This document shows positions 11,008 to 24,296 of a DNA stretch of 64,000 nucleotides, in pieces. The position numbers and the translations under genes are program-made. The notes under the pieces are model-generated. The model was not told the DNA's origin. It did not search any database and worked only from the letters and a program-made list of their open reading frames with translations. Source of the DNA: Warburgia ugandensis (Eukaryota > Streptophyta > Magnoliopsida > Canellales > Canellaceae); the NCBI GenBank assembly GCA_035236585.1, contig CP141132.1, positions 40,861,880 through 40,925,879 of the forward strand, read 5' to 3'. Within the stretch, counting starts at the first letter, position 1. Each line of letters begins with the position of its first letter.

Positions 11008-14000
11008 TGTGACAACTAGGGTTTTTGAAACACTTTTTGTAATACATTTGTTTAAAGGAAGGGCCCTTAAATGGTAAAAAATTTCGCAACCAATACAACA
11101 AAAATTATTTTCATTTATAACAAAACCCAAGTCTCACTTGAAGATACATAATACACATAGCCATTTTGTATAAAATAACATTTCATTGAATACTAGGAAT
11201 CATCCAGTAGTTCACTCTTACACAACCCTATATTAGATTACAACCCATTGTCCAAATTACATAATCCAAAGTTCAATCCTCACCTTACATTAAAAACACT
11301 CAATACAAGACTCTCTCAAATAAAGAAAATTACATATCTTGAAGAGCATACCCTGATCTCTTATTTTCTTCAAGTCTTCTACCATCTTGCTCCTAGGTCT
11401 TCAAGCTTTAATTCCTTAAGTCTTCTCTGATCTTGAGCTTCTAACCCTCCTTCCCTATACCTGAGGTATTGTAAACATGGAAACATTTACAATACCTCAG
11501 CAAGCTATGCTTGGTAGGGAATACAAAAATATACTACCTCATCAATATAAGAATACATACCTAAGTCATTATTCATCATGGTATCCATTCCTGAATTTTC
11601 TCATTCTCATACATACAATATATTTATTTAGTATGTGACAAACTAGTTAACATATTGAAGATTGCTCAAAACTTGTTCCTTCCCTTGGCTATACTTCCAT
11701 TTAGGAATTTAGTATTTAGCCAATCTTTATACAGGGATTTCTAGGAACTCATGTAGTGGCATCTCATCATGCCATGACATTACATTATGCCTATCATATG
11801 TGCATCATAAGACAAAATACATTAGGACTACTATGCGTATAGTCTCAACCCGTACAGCGCGCCCAGATAACTGTATAATCCTCCACTGATACCAATTGTG
11901 GAATAATCAATCCATGTCCTCATGGGGTGGACTATGGTTGTCGCAGTGGGGCCTTCCCATTATTGCCCCACCCAACGTTTAGCCTCTCTTTGGGCATGGT
12001 ATCTATCATATAAGTTTCAAGAAGCGGATGGCCAAACCCTCATAACTTCCCTAGCATAGCATCCCCAGTCTCCAACTCTGTGTAAAACAAAATCACAAGC
12101 CTCCATACTTGTATGTAAAATACATTGTACGTATCAGACTATATGTCTATTTAACTAAGGCTGAAATATTTTCTATACTCTATTCTTAGGGCTCCCTTAG
12201 TCTCCATATCTCATTACTTTCACCTTATTAGACTAGATCACCATATTAGATCAAGTGGATTGAATTAAGAGGTTGGAACACTTAGTTTGATCATTTGTTT
12301 TCAGATCATTTATTTGGATCATGTGTTTGGATCATGACTATGCTAACGTACTAAGCATGCTTATTCAATGAAGGTCTATAATTCTAGACAAATAATCATG
12401 TAGGTATACACATGAGTCTCTAATACATCTTTGTATATCCACCTGCCTCAAAGTGGTATAACGATCTTGATTCAAGGGATATTCATTCCATATTATCCAT
12501 CTTGATCTTGATTCATAAATCTGCCAATCATACGTATCAAGTTAAGTATTGTATTCCTCTAGTTGATACCCTAATTTTCCTTAGATCATATATATGATCA
12601 AGGTTTCAAACCTTCTATGTTCATAATCTATACTATAAGTAAACCCTAGAAAATACGATAATCTACATAATATTTCTTTTTCATTTTGTTTGTGAACTTT
12701 CAAGATCTCTTCTTGGATCTTCCTTATCTTATTTATAATTTTTATTAAGGTTAGATGATTTAGTAACCTTTTATTCTCTTATTATTATTTCTCAATCAGT
12801 TCATGTTTTACTGGTGGAGGGTAGTTTATTTCATCCTAAGTCTAGAGCTCCTCTTATGTCAAATTGGCTAAGGTTTACTAGTTGAATGGTTGAACACAAA
12901 GTGGCTACTTCAATCCTCATGTAAGGAGGCATTTAGACCTCACAAAAGTCAACGGAAGGTGGGGGGAGAGCAAGGTTCTATTAGATAACCCCCTTAACCA
13001 CTATGTCTATCATTCACTAGTTTGGCCCTAACTCAACCTTCCATAAGGTTCCTATAAGCATTTAACCCTAAGTACTCTTTCTAATTGATTTCAATTAAAT
13101 TTATGAACTAAAATGTCATTCATGGAGTTTTATTATTCTCCTGATTTGGACCAAGGAATATTCATTCCTTATATTATCCTACTAACTATGGTCCTTACTA
13201 ATATTAAGTTCATAACACCCATTCCATGTAGTTTGTTCTTCAATTCTAATTTCATTAATTACAATTTACTCTACAAAGAAAAAAAATACAATTATCATAA
13301 TGCTGAATAATCAAATGGAAATCTAACATGCTTTAACACCTACCATGATCCAATGGTCTTAAATGATCCTTATTCATTTTTCTTCATTTTAAGGTTTAGA
13401 TCATGATCCTTTCCAATTTATCATCATCCAATCCATACTTCCATGTGATATCATCTTCATGTGATCATCAAACCCCATTTATACTATCAATTCATCCTTG
13501 ATCTACTTGATCAATCTGATCATCCCAAATCTTGTAGATCAAGGACATAAGTGTGCTTATCTACTAAATCATAGTACATTTAATGAATTAAAACTTTGTT
13601 TTTTATTGGTTCAATAGATTATGATAATTACAAGGAGTCCAAATCAACTTTCCAATCTCAATTTGGAGTTAAATTGAGATCGAAAATGAGTTTTTAATTT
13701 CTCAGCCCATTTTAAGGGCTGAATTTTACTCTTACAGTTTTGATCTATTTAATATACTTATAAAAGTATAAATTTTACTGTGATAATCATATTAAGTATT
13801 TGGGGACCCTCTGAACACATCTATCAGTTCAGATTTCCATTTTAGGATCATCCTGATCATGATCCAAGGGTACCCCTACATACTTTAATAATTATGACAA
13901 ATTAATACTATTTAAATCATGCATTTCATAGTTTCTTTACCTAGATAAAGTTATAAAGAGTCCACATAAGTTTTCAGATCTAAAATCAGAGCTATATCAA

Positions 14001-14076
14001 GCTCTAAATTGAAGATCTAAATCTTTAGTTCAATGTTGGACGACCCAGATCAAATCTGGGTTAACAGGTGTGGGAC
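11008..14076 (-). repeat. Solo LTR C, first part (3' portion in element orientation)
   Basis: Minus-strand LTR of the A/B/G family. On the plus strand it starts TGTGACAACTAGGG, the reverse complement of the LTR end. It is flanked by AATTA at 11003-11007, and the same 5 bp follow the far end at 26195-26199, so the whole is a solo LTR of about 4.36 kb left by recombination. It is interrupted by element B after GGGAC (14072-14076). It holds the conserved blocks in reverse order (11860-12070 and 12770-13010). Confidence 0.88.
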
Positions 14077-14276
14077 TGTGATGACCCGGGTTTTTGTAAC
14101 ACGTTTTGTAAAGTATTTTGAAAGGCAGGGCCCTTAAGAGTGTAAATTTTTTTTCACAAAACAAAGCAGCAAAAATTCTTTTCTTTAAAACTTGTTTTGA
14201 AAACCCAAGTCACCACTTCATACATAACATAAGTACAATTTGTGTACAAAATAAAATTCCATTGAAGGAATATACT

Positions 14277-14282
14277 TTTATT
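14277..14282 (-). terminator. Poly(A) signal in left LTR of B
   Basis: TTTATT on the plus strand (AATAAA on the minus strand), 201 bp from the LTR end, in the same context as in A and G. Confidence 0.5.
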
Positions 14283-15039
14283 AAACTCCAGGATCCATCC
14301 AGTGGTTCATAGTACAGCCAAATCTAGTACAATACTTGTCCAAATTACATAATCCAAAACTCAAGCTCACCATACAATAAAACTCTTAACAAAGAAAAAT
14401 ACATGTCTTCAAGGGTATAAAATGAAACTAATTACATTAACATTTTTAGAAACCTTTACTTATGATCCAACCATTAGATCTTAGATATTTTCCTTTAATT
14501 AAAGGTATTAGTTATAATTACGGGATTTTCTTTAATAAGGTCCAAAGATCATATTGATCCATTTTTGTCATAATCCATCCATGATTTCTTGGATTTCATC
14601 ATATCAACATTCATTTTATCCATCCCAAGGATATGATCACACTTGATCTCATTGGTCAAGTGGGTCCCTTTGTATTTTTAGGATTTTTCTACCATAATGG
14701 GTAAATCCCTTAATATATCTCATATATGTCCAAATAAACCATATATATCACTTTATTTCAATAGTATATCATTAGTAAAATATATTTTCAAGATCTGATC
14801 ATCTTAGATCTAGGTAATTGGACACTTGTTTCTTTAATACAGAAAGTTTTACTGAATATTATGTCTATTTTATGATTTCATCAGAAAATAGAGGTTTCAA
14901 GCTTTTCATAGCTTCTTTCTGATCTCAATTTGGAGTTCAGATGACTCCGAAATTGGATCTGGAAGTTCACAGTCCTTCCTAGGGCCTAGATTTGATCTAG
15001 GCCCAAGGAACGGACGGCCCAAATTAGTTGGGAGGAACG

Positions 15040-15235
15040 AACCAGGCAGAACGTGCTCGGGCGCGTCCGCTTGGGTGAATATTGGAAGTGCCTGCACGGG
15101 GAGTCCACGGAAGCATGCGAAATGCGCTCAGTTCATTGGGCGCGTCCGCTGCGATGAATATCAGGAGCGCCCTCACAGACGCGCGCAGAATGTCGTCCGT
15201 TTGATCAGGAGGTCGAACAGTCCATTTGGACCGTC
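15040..15235 (-). repeat. GC-rich, CpG-rich segment, doubled in left LTR of B
   Basis: An island of CpG-rich sequence in AT-rich surroundings. GGCGCGTCCGC occurs twice, 79 bp apart (around 15060 and 15139), each followed by a related GATGAATAT sequence. The right LTR has a single version (about 23555-23650). Comparable GC-rich segments occur downstream of the promoter in A (3360-3430) and E (36005-36165 and 42320-42480). Confidence 0.75.
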
Positions 15236-15845
15236 CAATCAATCCCCTCTCAATTGAGGGCCTAAAACATCTCAGATCTTTGTGAAAATTCTACCCTAAG
15301 GGTTTTGGACCCTTTTGGATCTATTGTTGCATTCATAATTTTTCATCTGAGCACTCTGTAATCTATTATTACTTTATTTTTACCTTATTTTAGCATCAAA
15401 ATAAATTACAGTAAACTAAAAATCACATAAACCAGTATTAAACATATATAGAAAGTATTCCCACCTACCTAATTGGAGAAAAAACCTTGGTTAGATGCCC
15501 AATTTAAAAAGAATATCTTGTTGATAAAGATATGGCCTAAGATCCACCTTTCTTGCAAATTCCCGTTGTTTGAACCGTTGGATCTTGAAATTGCTTTGGG
15601 GGTTTTGTAGAATAGATATGGTGGGAAGTTTTGGATGGTGTAATTGATGAAATTAAATATGGAACAAAGTGCCTACTTGATTTTAGGTCTCTTGTTCCAA
15701 TCTAAAAAGAAAAAAGAAATTGCAAAGAGAGATATCTCTTGGAAATTTTGGATTTTTGGGGAGGGATCTAGGTCTAATTTTTTAAGGAGAGTGAAGAAAA
15801 TTTCGTGGGGATTTTATGAGCATTTTTGGAGGATTTTTGGGGTTG

Positions 15846-15853
15846 TATTTATA
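15846..15853 (-). promoter_or_regulatory. TATA box in left LTR of B
   Basis: TATTTATA on the plus strand reads TATAAATA on the minus strand, about 590 bp from the LTR start at 16442. It occupies the same relative place as in A, G and the right LTR. Confidence 0.6.
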
Positions 15854-16442
15854 GGCATTTTGGTCCTTTTTTCATGATTATAATATTAAAATTTTTATTA
15901 TTAAATGGCATGAAGGTCTCCCATGCTCCATTATTTCTTGCCCATGCTCCATTTTTCTTCCCCAAGACCAGCTGGTGGTTGTTGACCCATGACTTCACGT
16001 GGACTGCTCATAAGATTCGTTTTTGGGTCCCTTGTGGTCCCCATGTGATGTAAAAAGACCGTTTTGCCATTTATGTATAAAATTTTGGGTTTTATTCTCA
16101 TGATCTCGAATTTGAGTGTACTTAGTGGCGTTGGATTCATATTTCTTAGTACATTCTAAATTTTGATGTCTCATATTTTGATTTTTGGGTAAAATTACTA
16201 TTTTACCCTTTTGTCCAAGAAATGAAGAAACTTAAGGATTTTTCATCTGAATTCAGAATTTGTCTTGCTTATAGTCATTTTGAATGGTTTTCTAAGTTTA
16301 ATTTCAATTTTACATGTATTATTATTTAATTACAATTTTATAAAAAGTATATTCTAAATAGCCCTAGTATTTCAGCCTGAAATATCTGAAACTCAAACTT
16401 TATTGATTTTCTCAATCAATTACAAAAATTGAGGTTATTACA

Positions 16443-16455
16443 ATCTTCCCCCCTT
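16443..16455 (-). other. Polypurine tract of element B
   Basis: Plus-strand ATCTTCCCCCCTT reads AAGGGGGGAAGAT on the minus strand, directly upstream of the 3' LTR. It is preceded by the AATTTCGAGGATGAAATT motif seen in Del/Tekay-type chromoviruses. Confidence 0.85.
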
Positions 16456-16806
16456 ACAATAATTTCATCCTCGAAATTTGTAATACAACTCACTTAGGAG
16501 TTTTCAAAATTCTTTCATAGCCTTACACATGTGGCCTTGCCACTTATGAAAATTATATTTCCTTTCGTTCCTTTTCTATACTACCTTTTTCTCAAAGGTT
16601 AAAATGCTCATCCATGACTAACCTTACTAATGCACTATATACTAAAGCTGGTTCTTGCTAGAATTTCCCAAAATGTGTTAATAACTCTTATTGAGTTCCC
16701 TTTCGTTTCAAAAACCTTCCATTTTACTTGACTGGTATTTTTCACCAATCTTTCCATACTTCACAATTTTCCATTATACCTTCTATTGCTCATCCTCATT
16801 CTTTTT

Positions 16807-16884
16807 CAACATAGAAAGTTTTGACATAGCTTTCCTACTATGTATCAACATATAAAGTTTGGACATAGCTTTCCTACTATGTAT
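16807..16884 (-). repeat. 39-bp tandem duplication in B
   Basis: Two adjacent 39-bp units (16807-16845 and 16846-16884), each ending GACATAGCTTTCCTACTATG plus TAT, with only a few differences between them. Confidence 0.9.
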
Positions 16885-18414
16885 ATTCCTTAGACTTCTT
16901 ATAATACATATTGATTAGATTCTATAACTTCAGCTATTGTTCTTTGTAACAACCTTTCAATCTTTGGAAGTAATTTTCTCTTTTCTTATTCTTCCATTAT
17001 TTGGAAGTGTATACTTCATTTCTTCTCTAAAGTTCATACTTCTTTACTATTTCCTTTTATTGACAACTTCTTGTCAAATTCTGTCCTTGAATAATAGTTT
17101 CCTTGTAATGAATCTTTCCTCATTTCCATCCATTATTTTAGTAACACTCTTTGAGCGCCATTTTATTCATAATACTTGACTTTCTACATTTTTCGTTCCA
17201 AGATAGTGTCATTTAACTCTGCATATATTCTTGATCCCCTTTTGTTATTTCTTTCCCATATTTAGAACAATATTCAAAACATTCTCACAATCTAGATTTT
17301 GCATTTCCTCATGCTTCTTTCAAGCATACCTCATAGCCTTTATCATATCATACTAACTCTTTATTTGCGATATTCTTGATAATTTCAATTAAAAGAGTCC
17401 ATATTGACTTTGTAATCATCCCTTCTCAAGTCTTTACAAACACTAAAATTTATCAACTATTCTTTAATTCTCAACAATCTATTATCAACTCATTTAGGAT
17501 TTATGTAACCAATGGAAAAACTTCACTAAAAGAATGTCCTTATGTTGTAAAATCAATAAGAGATATATTTCTCTAATTGTCATTGTCATTTCATATTTTG
17601 ATCTCATATTCCACCTTTCTTGGGTCAAATTCCATGCTATCCTTAAAATTTATATAACCTAAACTTTGCTTTCTTTAATCATATGTACACTTACAAGACA
17701 AGTTTTGTAAGTGTCTAATCATATATCCCCTGAATGCTCTTGATTTCTTGAAATCTATTTCCATATATCATTACCACTTCATTCAATATATTTAATTCTC
17801 CTCAAATTCATGAGCATCTGTTATCTAACTCATAGAACTTTAAAATTTGTTTTTGATTTTATACTTTGATGTTGCATTTCCAATTCCCAATTAATAATAA
17901 ATTTGAAAATGCTCATCCTTATAGAGAAAAAGGATACTTAATTTCCTCAACATCATTTATGCATCCTTATATTGATTCCTCCTTTTTCTTTTCCTAAAAG
18001 AAATTTGTTACTCTCATAATGTAAATAGCTATAATCACTCCATATCCTTAAAAAGTTGTTCTTTCAACTCATTCATATAATTTGATATTCTTTTCCCCAA
18101 CTATTATAGATATTTTCTCATTCAATCTCATGTAAGATTGAAAATCTTCAAACTATCTTAAGATTTCTAACCACTTATTTCTCCAACAATTTGGATTCAT
18201 AACTCATTCACAATCATCTTTAAACTTAAATTTAAAAACCAATATTTGTTTTCATTTCTCATGTTTTATTTCACCTTTCCTCCAAAAATATATTTCCCCT
18301 TAATATATTTCTTAAATCTTTCAATATCACCAACTCCATCCTGTAATTGGAAGTAATATCTCTATTCATATTTAGCTCTTCATTTGCCTTGATCAATAAG
18401 ATGTACTCCTCTTC

Positions 18415-18600
18415 ATGATAATCAATGACTATATTTTCCTAATCAATATTTCTCTTTGTTTTCATGTTCCATGACCATGATAATCCATGAATATATTTTC
18501 CTAATCAATATTTCTCTTTGTTTTCATGTTCCATGACCATGATAATCAATGACTATATTTTCCTAATCAATATTTCTCTTTGTTTTCATGTTCCATGACC
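18415..18600 (-). repeat. 62-bp tandem triplication in B
   Basis: Three 62-bp units start at 18415, 18477 and 18539 with ATGATAATC. Units 1 and 3 are nearly identical and unit 2 has two or three substitutions. There are no spacers between units, so this is a simple tandem repeat and not a CRISPR array. Confidence 0.93.
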
Positions 18601-19560
18601 ATTTTACCATCTATACCAAAGGTAATTCTCTTTATGATAGTCCCAAAATTATTTTCAATAGCACCAAAGTTATTATATCAATAATTCTTTAATCCTTGAA
18701 AATCCTCTAGTGCTAATTTCCACAATGATTTGTCATACCTTTATAATTTCTAACTTGGCGACTTCATAATTGTTGTATCATATATAAGGCTATAATTACT
18801 TTGTTAACCATATATTCTCATGGTTTAATTGTCTTTCTCAATATGTTTGGGATCATATTTTTGTCCCTTTAACATATCTAACTCTCTTTTTCCTTTTCAT
18901 TTTATTCTAATATCAAAGATCATCTCTTCATGTTCTAAAATTTTATCATTTCTCTACTAAATCCTTTGCCTCACTAATTTTGGAGAAAAATACTTGCATA
19001 ACTCCTTACTCATATTTATTTCAAACTATTCTCATTTACAAATTTTGAACTTTCTCACCTATCTCCTTAAATTTCTTTCAAGCCATATCCTCTCTATTTT
19101 GATGATTAATTTCATTTAACTAATTTCCATAATACTATACATGTAGCAATTCTAATTCCTACATTTATATTTCTTTATATATTTAATGTTAACTTTGAAT
19201 TTTACAATACTTCTAATGCTTTCATCTTTAACACCTATTTCTCATAAATCTCCATTTCACCTTTTCTATAAGGTTGGATTTATTTATTTATTTATTTCCA
19301 TCTTATTTCCTATTTATCACTTTTTTCTCTTTATCTCCATTTCTTCACTTAGTAATGGTTATTTACATACTAGTATTAACGTACTTTGTATGTTTACTCA
19401 GGACTTTAGGTTAGACCTGAACATCATACCTTACATCTATTGAAATGTTTTCTTATTGATTTCTATATCTTATTATTCCCTTTATTGGAATTCTTACTTG
19501 CTAAGCAGTATTTCTAATCCTTTCATCCAATAATATCTACTGGTACTAAACTATTCCTTC

Positions 19561-19870
19561 ATTACACTAACTCTTTCTATACTCATTCTCAACTAATGAG
19601 TTTAACTCTTTCTATACTCATCCTTCACTAATGAGTTACTCTTTCTTTACAAATGAGTCTACTCTTTCCATATTCCTCAACTAATGAGTTTAACTCTTTC
19701 CTCACTAATGAGTCAACTCTTTACATCCTCTTCAATAATTGAGGCTACTCTTTCAAGACTTATCCTTCACTAATGAGTTAACTCCTTTTATACTTATCTC
19801 TTAACTAATGAGTTTATCACATAACTCCTTCTCATTAACTAATAACTTATCTCTTATTCACTCACTTCAA
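19561..19870 (-). repeat. Degenerate ACTAATGAGTT tandem array in B
   Basis: About ten imperfect copies of a unit containing ACTAATGAGTT(TA)ACTCTTTC, spaced roughly 25-40 bp. On the minus strand it reads GAAAGAGTTAAACTCATTAG. It looks like slippage-driven expansion near the 5' end of the internal region. Confidence 0.8.
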
Positions 19871-20166
19871 GTTGAACTTGAGCCTACGTACTTGGTATTT
19901 CTACAGAGGTGATGAACCTTGGGTTTGTTGTAGGTGAGGAAGAAGGTTCTTCAACATCCTTGTCATCATCTCTTCCACATTGCTCATTGTTACTCTTTCC
20001 ATATTGTCTACTGGAGTATTTTGAGTTGCTTGTCTTGTGACTCTCTTTGGTGGCATTTGTTCATAATTTCTATCAATCCTCTATACAACTACTTCTAACT
20101 TAATCTAGACTTGGATTATAATCTCTCTTTTGAACATATTTGTACTGTACTGTGACTGGATGAATC

Positions 20167-20178
20167 GCTCTGATACCA
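20167..20178 (-). other. tRNA-iMet primer-binding site of element B
   Basis: The minus strand reads TGGTATCAGAGC, the classical plant iMet primer-binding site. It lies two bases inside the 5' LTR boundary at 20181. Confidence 0.95.
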
Positions 20179-20380
20179 ACTGTGACGACCCGGGTTTTTG
20201 TAACACGTTTTGTAAAGTATTTTGAAAGGCAGGGCCCTTAAGAGTGTAAAATATTTTTAGCAAAACAAAGCAGCGAAAATTCTTTTCTTTAGAACTTGTT
20301 TTGAAAACCCAAGTCACCACTTCATACATAACATAAGTACAATTTGCATACAAAATAAAATTTCATTGAAGGAATATACT

Positions 20381-20386
20381 TTTATT
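20381..20386 (-). terminator. Poly(A) signal in right LTR of B
   Basis: TTTATT on the plus strand (AATAAA on the minus strand), at the same offset from the LTR end (about 200 bp) as the copy at 14277. Confidence 0.5.
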
Positions 20387-21032
20387 AAACTCCAGGTTCC
20401 ATCCAGTGGTTCACAGTACAGCCAAATCTACTACAATACTTGTCCAAATTACATAATCCAAAACTCAAGCTCGCCATACAATAAAACTCTCAACAAAGAA
20501 AAATACATGTCTTCAAGGGTATACCTTGAAGATTATTCTCTTCAAGTCTTCTATCATCTTCAGCTCCTAACTCTCCTTCCCTGTATCTAAGATATTGCAA
20601 CGAGTATAATATGTCAACAAGCAATGCTTGGTAGGGGATTCAAGAAACATAATAATTGACAGTGTAATTCCAATACTTCATAATCTCCTTATCCTTAAAC
20701 ATACACTTTACTTTGTAAGTTATGTATATCTATATACACACATACCCTTCATGGGTAAACCAATTAAATTTGTGAAAGTAGTCAAATATCATTCCCAACT
20801 AAGCTGATCAATTCTCTTCATTTTGAGAATTTAGTATTACAGTTAATCTTGTACTGGGAATTTCCCTTCTTGGGAAATATTGGTAATATAAAATTACCTA
20901 ACATTTCATTATGCTACAACATAAGGCATTTCATTATGCCTATTCTCATATTCATCATAGTGCAAAATAATTAGAAAGGTTGCTATGCTGTAGTCTGATT
21001 CGTACTAGCGCCCTCGGATAACTGCCCTGTTT

Positions 21033-21051
21033 ACCACTGATACCACGGTGG
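21033..21051 (-). other. Conserved hairpin with TGGTATCAGTGG in LTR B
   Basis: The minus strand reads CCACCGTGGTATCAGTGG with CCAC/GTGG pairing. TGGTATCAG repeats the first nine bases of the element's own primer-binding site, about 850 bp away. Confidence 0.6.
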
Positions 21052-24000
21052 AAAATATTATGTCACTGCCTGTATGGGGGGGCAAGACTTTCATAGTGGT
21101 GGCCTTCCCATAATTGCCACCACCTGACTTTTAGCCTCTCATAGGGCAAGGTATCATCATATCATCAAATTTCAAGGAGCGGGTGGCCAAACCCTCATAA
21201 CTCCTCTAGCAATAGCATTCCCTTAGGCTTATGCCTATTAAAACAAACTCACAAGCCTCCAAGCTTGTATGTAAAATAGATCTCATATATATCAGACCAT
21301 ATGTCTGTTTACTTATGGCTGAAATATTTTCTAGTTCCCTATTCACTAATAGTTTAGTCCTTAACCATCTTATATGTGTTTGGTTGGATCATAAGGTTTT
21401 CAAGAGATTTAATACAAGTATTAACATTACTCTTGTCAACATAAGATCATGAGTACAATCATGTATATCTCATGTAAATGCATTCATCAAATCCTCCTAC
21501 CTTTAAGGATTGATCTCTTTTCCCCAATCTTCCATGATCCTGACTGATGTATGTAATCTGTACATCCATACATATTGTCAATATATAAATTATGAACAAT
21601 CCTATTGATCACTAGATCTGATCATTCTTATCTAAGTATTTTTCTATCTCTAAGTCTTTGTATGTCCATCTCCTTGATCTTGATCTTTCATAGATCCATA
21701 GATTGACAAACTACACATGTTGATAAAGATCAAGGTCCTAGATCTTCTATCATCTAGTTCTTCTTTGATCTAAGTTCAGTTATTGGATCATCCCTATGGA
21801 GGATGATCTTGGTTTTCTTCCTTGAATCATCTTTGATCAAGGGTTTGGATTATCTAATCTAATGAACTATACAAACATACTAATAAACATGCATACTAAG
21901 TACAATATAGTATTCTTATTCCTATTATTCTTGATCATCCAAGATCTAATGGATCTTGTTTGATCATCCTTATCTTACTTACTGTTTTTATTAGGGTTAG
22001 GTAATTTACTAACCTTTTATGCTCTTATTATTATTATTCAACCAGTTAATGTGCTGATTGAAGGTAACTTATTCAAGCCTAAATCTAGACTGCTCCTCTT
22101 ATTTCCAATTAGCTAAGGCTTCCTAGCTGAATGGGTGAACACAAAGTGGTTACTTCAATCCTCATGTAAGGAGGCGTTTAGACCTCACAAACATCAACGA
22201 AGGGTAGGGGAAGAGCGAGGCTCTATTGGATAATCCCCTTAACCACTATGTTCATCATTCACTAGAATGACCATAGCTCAACCTTTCATAAGGTTCCTAT
22301 AAGCATGTTTACCCTAAATACTCTTTCTAATGGATTTTAATTAAGTCCATGAATATTTATAATGTCATTCATGGGGTTTAATATTCTTCTCCTAGTTTGG
22401 GCCAAGGATTTGATAATCCTTATATTGTCCTACTAACTATAGCCCTTACTAATTAAGCCCAAAGTACTCAATTCTTATTTGTGTCATGAAACTCTACTTT
22501 CTCATTAGATTACATTTTAGATGTTTTATGCTCTTTATCTCATAACAAGTTGATCTACTAATAACATTTAACCATTAATGAATTACAATTTCAAAGCATA
22601 AAACTACTTAATTTAACATTTAATGATAATGAGGCAAGGTACTTAAAATTACTCTAACATGATTTCCAACTTATATACCTTAATAACTCAATTTAAACTA
22701 GCATGGACTTAAGGTATAATCTTGTACTATAGTATAAACTTGTATGAAATTCTAGCATTGTCCAAAGTTAGAATGGCATGAAATCATACTCAAGTGCCCC
22801 TAAGATAATTAAATCTAGCACCTTATGATAACAATGAAATCACATATCATGCTAAAGTCTAAATGTTATACTAGCATGCTTTATGACATAATCATATTTA
22901 AAATGATATTATATAAAATGAAACTAATTACATTAACATTTTTAGAAACCTTTACTTATGATCCAACCATTAGATCTTAGATATTTTCCTTTGATTAAAG
23001 GTATTAGTTATAATTACGGGATTTTCTTTATTAAGGTCCAAAGATCATATTGATCCATTTTTGTCATAATCCATCCATGATTTCTTGGATTTCATCATAT
23101 CAACATTCATTTTATCCATCCCAAGGATCTGATCACACTTGATCTCATTGATCAAGTGGGTCCCTTTGTATTTTTAGGGTTTTTCTACCATAATGCGTAG
23201 ATCCCTTAATATATCTCATATATGTCCAAATAAACCATATATGTCATTTATTTCAATAGTATATCATTAGTAAAATATATTTTCAAGATTTGAACATCTC
23301 AAATCTTGAAGATCTAGGTAATTGGAAACTTGTTTCTTTAATACAGAAAGTTTTACTGAATATTATGTCCATTTTATAATTTCATCAGAAAATAGAGGTT
23401 TCAAGCTTTCCATAGCTTCTTTTTTATCTCAATTTGGAGTTCAGATGACTCCGAAATTGGATCTAGAAGTTCACAGTCCTTCCTAGGGCCTGGATTTGAT
23501 CTGGGCCCAAGGAACGGATGGCCCAATTTAGTCGGGTGGAACGAACCAGGCGGAACGCGCTCAGTTCGTCGGGCGTGTCCGCTGGGATGAATATCAGAAG
23601 CGCCCGCACGGGGCATCCACAGACGTGCGTGGAACGTCATCCGTCCGATTAGGAGATTGGACCGTCCAATCAATGCCCTCTCAATTGAGGGCCTAAAACA
23701 TCTCAGATCTTTGTAAAATTCTACCCTAGGGGTTTTGGACCCTTCTAGATCTATTGGTGCATTTAGAATTTTCATCTGAGCACTCTGTAATCCTAAATTA
23801 AGGGTTCTATTATTACTTTATTTTTACCTTATTTTAGCATCAAAATAAATTACAGTAAACTAAAAATCACATAAACCAATATTCAACATCTATAGAACGT
23901 ATTCCCACCTACTTGATTGGAGAAAAAACCTTGGTTAGATGCCCAATTTAAAAGAGTACCTTGTTGATGAAGATATGGCTTAAGATCCACCTTTTTTGCA

Positions 24001-24288
24001 AATTGTCATTGTTTGAACCGTTGGATCTTGAAATTGCTTTGGGGGTTTTGTAGAATAGATATGGTGGGAAGTTTTGGATGGTGTAATTGATGAAATTAGA
24101 TTTTGAACAGAGTGCCTAATTGATTTTAGGTCTTTTGTTCCAATCTAAAAAGAAAAAAGAAATTGCAAAGAGAGATATCTCTTGGAAATTTTGGGTTTTT
24201 GGGGAGGGATCTAGGTGTAATTTTTTAGGGAGAGTGAAGAAATTTTTTTGTAGATTTTATGAGCATTTTTGGAAGATTTTTGGGATTG

Positions 24289-24296
24289 TATTTATA
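24289..24296 (-). promoter_or_regulatory. TATA box in right LTR of B
   Basis: TATTTATA on the plus strand (TATAAATA on the minus strand), about 606 bp from the LTR start at 24902. A transcript starting here would cross nearly 4 kb before the poly(A) signal at 20386. Confidence 0.6.

Larger units (their letters stand above)
14077..16442 (-). repeat. 3' LTR of element B (2.37 kb)
   Basis: On the plus strand it runs from TGTGATGACCCGGG to GAGGTTATTACA. It is collinear with the right LTR (20181-24902) at both ends but about 2.4 kb shorter, missing the central conserved blocks. It carries the promoter (15846-15853), the poly(A) signal (14277-14282) and a doubled GC-rich segment (15040-15235). Confidence 0.9.
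16443..20180 (-). mobile_element. Internal region of element B (no pol found)
   Basis: 3.74 kb of very AT-rich sequence that is pyrimidine-biased on the plus strand and purine-rich in element orientation. Apart from the PBS and PPT, I see no retrotransposon domains. A short Gag-leader-like peptide starting MPPKRVTRQ can be read on the minus strand near 20056. The region holds several small tandem duplications (16807-16884, 18415-18600, 19561-19870). In element orientation it could be a spacer kept for packaging or an eroded coding region; the sequence does not decide this. Confidence 0.75.

Noticed and set aside
18415-18600. CRISPR-like regular repeats
   Set aside because: Tandem 62-bp units with no spacers, inside a retrotransposon in a plant-like genome.
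23401-23775. 124-residue minus-strand open frame
   Set aside because: Lies across the promoter-proximal GC-rich segment of the B LTR; the left LTR does not keep the same frame.
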